From: Tilletia caries
Taxonomy: Eukaryota; Basidiomycota; Exobasidiomycetes; Tilletiales; Tilletiaceae
Reading direction: 5' to 3'
Length of the DNA stretch: 64,000 bases
Assembly (NCBI GenBank): GCA_032718865.1
Contig: JALUTQ010000045.1
Span: forward strand, 1,302,001 to 1,366,000
Position 1 is the stretch's first letter. Every line of letters begins with the position of its first letter. Shown one piece after another: positions 56,002 to 64,000 of this stretch. The notes under the pieces are model-generated. The model was not told the origin of the DNA. It made no database searches and saw only the letters and a program-made list of their open reading frames with translations. Both the position numbers and the translations under genes were made by a program.

Positions 56002-59000
56002 GGATATGCCGCTCTGTCCTCGGCGCCATCGCCTTGGCAGGGCGCTCACAACGGCGGCTCAACGAAATGGATCATCGATTCCGGTGCCTCATCTCACATG
56101 ACGCCGCATAATGAGCTCTTCTCGGACATTCGCCCAGACTCTACCTCAGTCATGACAGCAGACGGCAAAAGGCTGCGCGCCCAGGGACGCGGCAATGTCA
56201 CCCTCGTCATCACCAACCCGAAGTGGGACGAAATTACCCTTTACGACGTCCTCCATGTGCCCGGACTGGAGTGCAACTTGGTCTCCGTCCACCAGCTCAA
56301 CAAGGACCACCTCAAAGTCGAGTTTACATTAAAACTCGAGGCCCGTGTCACCGACCCGTTCAACAAAGACTTTGTGATCATCGGATCCTGGTCTGCGGCG
56401 TCGCAGGCGTATCTCCTCCCCACGGTTGGGTGTTTGGAGAACGCAAATGTTTCCGCCTTCGCTGCTTCGTGCAGCGACGTGCGCAGTGCGGCATCAGAAG
56501 CTGGGGAGCTAGCTCCTCCCCCTTCCAATGCGCAAGTGTTTCGGCTTTGGAGCCTTTGGCACCCGCGGCTTGGCCATCTCGGCAACGCGGCTCTGCCACT
56601 CCTCGCCCAGAACAGTGTCGGGCTCCCCGCATTGTTATACAAGAGAAATGCCAGTCGGCAGCTTCTGTGTGAGACTTGTTCTCTCACGAAAATCAAAAAG
56701 TCGCCGTTTCCGACCTCGACCACCAAGACGCACCGAGCCCTCGAACTGGTACACGCAGACCTCACAGGAAGGATCATTGCCAAATCCTTGGGCGGAGCGG
56801 AGTACATTGCAGTTCTGGTTGACGACTTCACCCGCATGATGTGGGTCCTGCCTCTCGTTCGAAAATCGGACTTCGTCGAGAAGTTCATCGAGTGGAGGAA
56901 CGAGGTCGTTCCGTACAAAGGCCAGCTCGCTTGCCTTCGCACCGACGGCGGGGGGGAGTTCAACAACGCTGCTCTACACGCAGCACTCGGCGGCGCGAGG
57001 CACGAGCGATCGTGCGCCTACACTGCTCAGCAAAACGGCGTCGCGGAGCGCTATGTAGGAATCCTCAAGAGCGTCATGCGTCCAATCCTTCATGGACGCC
57101 AGCTGCCCCTCGAGTTCTGGGCGGAGGCCGCCATGACTGCCACCTACATTCGCAACCGCTGTCCAAGCTCAGCGAATGGGGGGAAGACCCCTTTCGAGCT
57201 CTGGCACGGCACCCCGCCCAACCTCTCCGACCTTCGCGTCTTTGGCTGCTTGGCATTTGCCATGCTCTCCGACAAGCAGCGCGAGCATAGCCTCGCATTT
57301 CGATCACGTCCCGGCGTGTTTATCGGTTACGACATGGGGCAAAAAGGGGTATAGGATCTACTTCCCAGACACCAGAGTCGTGGTGGTTACGAGGAATGTG
57401 GAGTTTCACGAAGAAAAGGGGTACGATTTCTCCTACTTCAGCCCACAAGATTCCTCCGAAGGACCACCACTGGCAGTCGACCTCACGGTCAATCCCCCTC
57501 CTCGTCCCCCTGGGCTCCGCCCACGACTGGTGGTCATCGGGCCCAGGCCGCCTGCTCCACCAGCAGACGCCATAGTCGAACTGGAGGAGCTCGCACCGGG
57601 GGCAGCACCAGCATCGGCTGCAGCGCCAGCGCCAGCACCAGCACCGGTCGCAGCGCCAGCACCAGCACCACCTCTCTCTCCAGCACCAGTCGCATCTCCA
57701 GCGGCACCGAGTTCGTCGGCGCCCGGCCCATCATTATCGGTGGGAGCTCGTGGTTCTCAACCAGCTCCAGCTCGCTCAAAGTCCCGCCTTCCGCCCACCA
57801 AAGAGCATCAGACACGCCAGCATGTGGAGCGATTGAAGCAAGGCAGAGCGCATCGAGAAGCGTCACGAGCCGTGCTGTCAATGTCCAACTCCTACGCCAG
57901 CAGCTTCCGCGCTCAGCTTCTTGCTGACGGGATCGAGCTCGAGCCCAGCACCCTCAAAGAAGCAATGCGCCGAACGGATTGGGCACTTTGGCTTGAGGCG
58001 ATGCGAGAAGAAATGAACTCGCATGCGGAAATGGGAACTTGGGTGTTGGAGGAGGTTCCCGATGACAGGGACCTGGTTGGCAGTCGATGGGTTTTTCAAG
58101 CTAAAATTGGACTCAGAAGGGCAAATTGCGAGGTACAAGGCACGTCTAGTGGCGCAGGGGTTCAGCCAAGTTTTCGGAGTCGACTACAACGAGACTTATT
58201 CCCCGGTCACGCGCTTCGTTACCATTCGAACCTTGCTCGCGTTGGCCACCTTCTACGACTGGTCCGTCCATCAATTAGACGTGGTCACCGCCTACCTGTA
58301 TGGCAAGCTCGACAAACCAGTCTACATGCGCCAGCCTCCCGGCTTCGAGCTCGCAGGTCAGGAGCACCTGTGCTGCCGACTGATTCGTTCTCTGTATGGG
58401 CTCAAGCAATCCGGCAGGGAGTGGTACTTCACCCTCCGAGCTGCCTTGATCGAGCTCGAGTTCGAACAATCAACAGCAGACCCTGCGATCTTTACGTTTG
58501 GAAAGGGCGCCTCGGCTATCATCGTTGCAATCTACGTCGACGACGTCCTGGTTCTTGGCAAGGACACCAACGAGATCAACGCCATCAAAGCTGCACTCGG
58601 GAAGCGGTTCAAGATGAAGGACCAGGGGTCAATTGGGCAGTTCCTCGGCATGAACGTTGAACGGAGTCAGGATGGAAGGTCTTTCCTTATCTCCCAATCG
58701 GCGTATATACGGTCGATGCTCTCCAGGTTCGGCTACAAGGACATCAAGCCTGCCCCGAATCCACTCGACCCAAAACAAAGGCTTCATCCTTACGACGGAC
58801 AAGGGTCCGACGAGGAGCGACGTCTTTTCCAGGCAATACTCGGCTGTCTCAACTGGCTCTCTCAGGCGTCGCGTCCTGACATTGCCTACGCTGTGGCAAC
58901 CTTGGCAAGACATGCTTCGAATCCAGGACCTATTCATTTCGGGTGCATCAAACGCACCATGCGGTACTTGGCAGGCACGATCGACCTGAAGCTACACATT

Positions 59001-59498
59001 ACTGCTTCTGCAGACGAGGATATAGTCGCGTACTCAGATGCGGACTTCGGCGGAGATTTCTCGGCCAAGTCGACGTCGGGATGGTGTGTTGCCGTGCATG
59101 GCGCCACTGTCGCATGGGGTGCCAAACTCCAATCACTTGTCTCCGACTCCACCGCCCAAGCAGAGATCATTGCGGTCTGGCAGACTGCTCGGGAAGTTCT
59201 CGCCTTGCGACACTTTTTCGAGGATCTGGGCTTGCGCGATGTCAACGCTGGTGGTCCCTCAATCATCTACTGCGACAACCAACCGGCCATCCATATCCTC
59301 ACAAATCCCGTGAGCAACGGCCTGACAAGACATATGGAGCGGAAGTACTTGGCCACCCGCGAGCATCAAGAGCGAGGCCTGGTCCACGTCACCTACGTCA
59401 ACACCAAGGCAAACCCTGCCGACATGTTCACTAAGGCTCTCATTCCAACAACTCACCATCAACATCGCTCGGCAGTCGGCCTGTATCAGCATGCATAG
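56002..59498 (+). pseudogene. Pol region of the copia element with two frame changes
   Basis: Protease: WIIDSGASSHMT just after the stop. Integrase: HPRLGHLGN and CETCSLTKIKKS (HHCC zinc), VHADLTG, DDFTRMMW, LRTDGGGEFNN and QQNGVAERYVG (DDE core). The frame moves forward by one base near 57345 (GGGGCAAAAAGGGG) and again near 58095 (GGGTTTTTC), both at homopolymer runs. Reverse transcriptase: RYKARLVAQGFSQ, YGLKQSGREWY and YVDD. RNase H: YSDADFGGD, STAQAEI and YCDNQPAI. The ORF ends at 59498. The clustering of breaks at homopolymers makes assembly error as likely as true decay. Confidence 0.88.
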
Positions 59499-59536
59499 CG
59501 AGTTTAGCGACCACGACGACGGCCAAAGGGTGGGAG

Positions 59537-59788
59537 TGTCAGAGTTCGGGCATAGCGGAGGCTTGGTCCGACGGTCGGGTCCTCTCTGGTCCATGATGTG
59601 CGGAGTTTCAATTTCTTCTTCCTTCCTTCATATACTTCTCTTCATCGCTCTCCTTTCCTGGAATCTACATCCATCATCTTTCTTCAACCGAGTGTCTGAT
59701 CTCTCGTCCTCCTCGCGCACGCGTTAGCAAGACTACCACTCTCGGTGAGTAGTCGAGCAGCAGTCGCGGCTGTTCACGATCCGTGACA
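59537..59788 (+). repeat. Right LTR
   Basis: 252 bp, one mismatch to the left LTR, followed by ACCTC. The polypurine tract lies immediately upstream (about 59523-59536). Confidence 0.97.
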
Positions 59789-61346
59789 ACCTCCCTGGAC
59801 CCTACATGAAATCTTAACGCGGCTAAAGGCGGAATGAGAAACCCCATGCCTTCCAAATACCGGCAAGCTGTTGAAGCAGAACGTTTTGTGGCCTGCATCG
59901 ATATTATGAGCAATGTATCGGTCGTCATCAACGATGCAGGAGATCTCCCTGCTACAGTGCCACGCCCAGTTTTATCAATAATGGTAACGGCTGAACATAG
60001 CCAAATTGGGGTATGTATTCAAGAGCCTCAAGCCTCAAGGCTACACAAGCCTCAAGGCTGCGCGTAGGACGTAACGCGCAATAGCCAGGTTAGGTACCAT
60101 AGCTCCACCCATGGTCAATATTGTAGAAGCCCTAATACGAGGCGAGGAAGTCGGAACGTCTGATGATTAAGGGCGAACTTAATGGCCGCCCCCATGCATC
60201 AGAGCAGTGTGTGTAGGATAACCTTGGTAAATCCACGACTTTGAATTTTTTTCGGCCCATGATTTTCTCTCCAAGGCAATGCCATTCACATCAACTTCGA
60301 ATGTTCTCAAATTTGGCAAGGATGTTCAGTAAGGTGTCCTCGACATGCGTGTGAAATTTGAGTACTCATTTATATGTGCGTTGTGGAGAACTCAAGGGGG
60401 GGCGGCCTCGGAGCCTTTTCCCGCCCTAGGGCGGCCATTAAGTTCGCCCGATGATTAATGCTTGATGACTGTTGATTGTGAATGTACGAGCATCCAAAAC
60501 TGAGTCCTGAGTCCTGAAGCATGGATCTGAAGCTTTGCTATGATTAGACGATCTCAATTCTGCGGCCGCCAAAGCAGCTCCGGCTCAATAATACCCTTAG
60601 CGCCCAAGCTTTAGTTGTCAAGAGTTTAGAAGTTGTAAGCAGTAGAGATTACTATAAGAGTAGTGAGAAATGAGTTATGAGGATCGTAAGCAGACGTAAT
60701 CCACAATGCACTTTCAAAGTGAATCACTTTCTGTAGACGAGTCTATGTTTAGACGAGTGGAGTGTTGCCGCCTCACCGCCTCGCCGCTCCTGCAACCTAA
60801 GCAGTAAATTCTCAAGACCGACCCTTCCAAGATGCAGTCTCTGTGCTGAAGTCACAGTAAGGTCTTATCTAATCGATCGTCTTGCTCAGAGCGACTCGCC
60901 GGAAGACTCCTATGGATTCTTCTTCTCGTCCAGCATTAAAAGCTTTCGTCTGCTGCCTGATGCTTGAAGTCCGATGCCTGCATCGTGAAATCGCGAGCTG
61001 ACCTGAATTACGTTCGCACGCAGCGCTACAAGCCTGAAAGCGTCGTCGCCGCCAAGATATCAGTGCGGAGCGCAACTTCCTCAGCTCCTCAATCTGGTGA
61101 GAACTGAGGCTCAATAATGAATAGGTTGGCCCTTTACAGCTGGCTGTGATGATTATTGATGCTAGAACTTTTTGACACACTGTACCCTTGAGAGCTATTC
61201 TGCCTGCTAATCTGGCAGGTCACTGACCAGCTGGTACCTGAGATGTATATGCATCGTTCAATTCAAGCCAAAATAAGAAGGGCACAGCGGGGTGTCAGAC
61301 AAGAATGTAGACGTTCCCACCAAGCGGCGCGACGACCTGCCCAGCT
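59789..61346. other. Intergenic region between the retrotransposon and HMG copy 2
   Basis: 1.56 kb. It contains a MITE (60171-60449), CCTCAAG-type short repeats at 60025-60062 and GAGTCCT repeats near 60502. No supported gene; a 103-codon open frame on the minus strand (60869-61180) has no coding features. Confidence 0.55.
60171..60449. mobile_element. 279-bp MITE with 21-bp inverted ends and 9-bp target duplication
   Basis: Both ends, read inward, start GGGCGAACTTAATGGCCGCC; the inverted repeat is perfect for 21 bp. The direct repeat GATGATTAA flanks it exactly (60162-60170 and 60450-60458). No coding capacity. A 9-bp duplication fits a Mutator-like (MULE) transposase best, but this is inferred from size alone. 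Confidence 0.92.
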
Positions 61347-62700
61347 CTATATCCGGTAGCTCCATATCCCGGTAGCTGCTGATCTGCTACCTGCTGATCC
61401 GCTACCTGCAGCTCCATCCCATGATGTGTCGTTCTCTCGGAGCGTTGTCGACGGCGTGGCTCTGAGATCGTTGTTGAAGAACGTAACGGTGGATGCGCCT
61501 GCGGACTGCACGCTCAGATGGGTGTCGGGGATGATGTGCTGTGATGAATATAGCGTTGGGTAGTCCTGCGTGGAGAAGATGCGAAAAGGAGCGGGGAAGG
61601 TACGTCAGCGTCGGCTCGTGTCATCTTGAACGTCACTCAGAATCATCAGTAAGGCATTGAGACTTGCAACCACATACCTCGAGGTTGTGCCAACCACCAC
61701 CGGGCACGATATGAGCAGCGATGCCAGCGGATGGAAAGGACCATGAAGAGCATGCTGACTCTGCCTGGAACTCCGATGGGACAGCGCCGAGACCAGAAGA
61801 TGAGCCGTGGAGCTGAGGTGCCATAGACGAAGGTGGGACAACACCAGCAGGCGCTGACAACGTCATTGACTGAAGCTGACTGTCAGGCGCCGTGAGAAGG
61901 TTTGCCGCTCGAGGCCGATGTTCCTCCGCTGGATACCGACACAAGCTGGCTCCGTTTATCTGAGGCGGGCACCTCTTTGCGCGTTGGCGATCTACCGCAG
62001 GCTCGTCTTTGGCGCATGTCGCTCGGTTGCGTCGAGGCTGATACCGATAGTCGGGATACTGTTGCTTGTGTTCGATCTTCTTCTGCTCGGCCAGCTCCTC
62101 GTACCACCGTCGAACGTCGGCTCGCTCGTGTCTCCACATCTCTGCAAAGGTTCGCGTCAACGCTCCTTTCCCAGGACCTTCTCGCTGGCCTGGACGTCCA
62201 TTCGCCTGTTTGGAGCGAGGCCCTGTGTTGGTCACAGAGCGTTGCCCGCCCTTGCCCTTCGCAAACTCGTTGGACTTCGCAGCCCGGTAGAGGATCCAGG
62301 CGTTTGAAAGTCGAGGAGTGTGGCATATGCTGGCTCTGCTGCTGGCAGCATCGCACCTATCCGTCGCTAGTGTCGAGTTGTGTCGGTGCGAGCCGCTCGA
62401 TGGGGAGACAGAAAGAGCGGGATGTCGATCTTGATCGTCGTTCGCTGGCCATGGTGAAGGCCAGAGCCTGCCGGCAACGAGGGGATCTGGATGAGGAAGG
62501 GAGAGCTCACGGAAAGGATCGTTCTGGAAGGAAAGGAGCTCTGCTGGACTGAGCAGCGTCTGCTCGGTTGATGTTTCTCTCGGCATGCCGGGCGCGGCAA
62601 GTGAAGGAAAGTGCGCGGCCAGTAGATGATCGGTGCCGTAAGCCGTGCCACTTTGTGTTGTCGAAGGCCGGGAGATGGTAATGGTCATCGACGTTTGCAC
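61347..62700 (-). CDS. MATA-type HMG-box transcription factor, copy 2
   Basis: Two exons: 62700-61678 and 61565-61347; 413 codons plus stop. The HMG box lies at about residues 128-225: PRLSNAWILYRAAKSNEFAK, then a ~30-residue Gly/Arg/Pro-rich insert at the same place as in copy 1. It resumes ALTRTFAEMWRHERADVRRW, EELAEQKKIEHKQQYPDYRY, QPRR. Unlike copy 1, it has an N-terminal extension of about 125 residues before the box. The C-terminal half is Ser/Pro/Ala-rich and ends RI after a short Ala/Gly/Ser repeat. The shared insert and orientation point to an old tandem duplication. The fungal sexual-regulator subclass is known; the target genes are not. Confidence 0.85.
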
Positions 62701-64000
62701 TCTTGTCGATCGTCGAAACTTAGATGGCAGCCATCGACCACATGCTCAGGCGCTCAGGTAGAGGCTGCAACAGTAGATCACTAGTCGCCATCACTATTCA
62801 CTAATCGCTATTCAGCTACTTCCTGGATCATCGCCCATCGCTGCGATCGCCGTTCCTTATTCTAATGCTTACAAAGGTCTGACGTCTGACCCGGTCAAGG
62901 CTTGGGTCTTCCGGACCTGCATTGCATGTAACCTTCGGTGATAGAAGTCCGTTTATATGAACCCTGCGGCCTGAAGCAGGAAGCCGGAAGCTCGAAGCCT
63001 GGCTCCTACTGAACGCCTGAGCCTGAAAGGCTTGAACGCTTTAACGCCCAAATGCCTGAACCAATATTGCATGTGTCGTAGATAATCATAATTGATGGGT
63101 AGCAGGGTCCATCAAAGATGACTGCGAAGACGCTAAGCAGGTATGACTACACGTACTGCATTTCGCGGAGCTTTTCGCTCTCCGTTCGCCGTTTCCTCCT
63201 TATTATATTAAGGCAAGGCTTGAGGGCCTAATAATAGGCTCCACGAAAAGTCCGCGACGACGCTGCTTAACGCTTGACGCTTAAGTCTTAACGCTTTTAC
63301 CTATAACAATGAGATCTGAGATACACACCACTGATATCTCGGTTATGTATATCAATACATTGCACGCTGCTCCAGCAGTGACAATAAGCCTTACGCTCAT
63401 CGCTCATTTATCGTTTATCATACAACACGTACACCCTCATCTTCAAAATTTCAGTCACAATCACAGATAGAAGATAGATATATGCATCAAGTCCCTGTGC
63501 TTCCATCACTCGAGTGATTTAGGTTCTTAGATCTTAGGCCTGAGGCCTGAGCGGGTGACACTCTAACGCCGTCACCACCATCGATCCTGTTATTCTGGAC
63601 TCGTGAGCGCGCGAGCGCGTCAGCATTATTCATTATTGGAAATTTGGAGCAGTCCTTATTCCGTCCGACTAATACATATTATTGGGATCGAGGCGCTTGA
63701 AGCACCTGAGCATGACTGCATGAGGTCTAGCGAATTAAGCTTAGCCATATATACACAGGGGCAGAGGCATCAATCTGCATTCGAATTTCGATCACGACTT
63801 GACCACGACCGCTCACCGCTCACCGCTCATCGCTCGCCACTGACACGGAAGAGGATGAATAATTGCTGGCGCAGCCCACTCGTGGAGACGGCACAGACAC
63901 GAGCCTACGTATGCTGGGCTCTTTGCTGTCTTCTCATACTGTACCTCATACTTACCATCTCATATCTCATATCTCACATATCAGCTCTGTCGTATCACAA
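62701..64000. other. Right-edge intergenic region
   Basis: 1.3 kb, AT-richer, with many short direct repeats (GCCTGAAGC, GCTTAACGC, CGCTCACCGCTCA) and no supported gene. The last 200 bp contain CATATATACACA (about 63747) and may belong to the promoter of a gene outside the window. Confidence 0.5.

Larger units (their letters stand above)
54149..59788 (+). mobile_element. Ty1/copia LTR retrotransposon, 5.64 kb
   Basis: Two 252-bp LTRs (54149-54400 and 59537-59788) start TGTCAG, end TGACA and differ at one base (54259 A versus 59647 G). The 5-bp duplication ACCTC flanks both sides (54144-54148 and 59789-59793). A purine tract AAAGGGTGGGAG precedes the right LTR. The domain order Gag, protease, integrase, reverse transcriptase, RNase H is that of Ty1/copia. 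The coding region has one in-frame stop and three one-base frame changes, so it is not obviously autonomous as written. Confidence 0.96.

Noticed and set aside
51950..62700. Calling this interval a mating-type locus
   Set aside because: Two HMG genes are not enough; no pheromone precursor, STE3-like receptor or homeodomain pair was found in the window.
1..64000. tRNA, rRNA or CRISPR features
   Set aside because: No T-loop GGTTCGAATCC-like motif in a cloverleaf context, no rDNA words and no regularly spaced identical repeats with unique spacers were found by eye.

Overview
The window is nuclear DNA of a fungus, almost certainly a basidiomycete. The genes are dense and intron-rich, with short GT-AG introns that usually carry a CTGAC/CTAAC-type branch site. 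Exons can be very short (6, 8, 9 and 12 nt). The gene content (Iml2/TTC39, chitin deacetylase, HMG-box proteins, Tnp2-type DNA transposons, Ty1/copia) also fits. I cannot place it below phylum from sequence alone.

Layout, left to right. A gene tail runs off the left edge (1-545), followed by a hypothetical protein with a duplicated 40-residue motif (1172-2420). Next is a secreted protein made of ten 46-residue repeats (2605-4062, minus). Housekeeping genes follow: an Iml2/TTC39 TPR protein (5939-9051), a nuclear-looking leucine-rich-repeat protein (10401-12773, minus), a HIT hydrolase (13050-13764), a polyQ AT-hook protein (14268-17177, minus), a chitin deacetylase (18212-20146), a peroxisomal crotonase (21680-23192), an amino-acid permease (23441-25644, minus), an FHA-domain checkpoint-type kinase (26697-29548) and a second FHA protein of Tos4/Plm2 type (29952-32810, minus).

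The centre is dominated by mobile DNA. An 11.3-kb DNA transposon (33288-44619) has CACAGTAAA ends. All its recognisable genes are on the minus strand: a two-exon Tnp2 (En/Spm-CACTA type) transposase, an unrecognised multi-exon gene, and a gene with a UBE2O/BIRC6-type ubiquitin-conjugating (E2) domain. Four bases beyond its 7-bp target duplication sits a second, non-autonomous element (44631-46468) with a 7-bp duplication that overlaps the first. Together they add 13.2 kb to the shared promoter of the divergent FHA gene and a single-pass membrane protein gene (46611-47740).

The right part holds a 6-phosphofructo-2-kinase whose bisphosphatase half has lost its catalytic histidines (48018-50630). 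Two similar MATA-type HMG-box genes in the same orientation follow (51950-53449 and 61347-62700). A recent Ty1/copia element (54149-59788, LTRs differing at one base, TSD ACCTC) and a 279-bp MITE with a 9-bp TSD (60171-60449) lie between them. I saw no tRNA, rRNA or CRISPR array. Exon coordinates were read by eye from splice sites and reading frame and are stated where they sum to an open frame.
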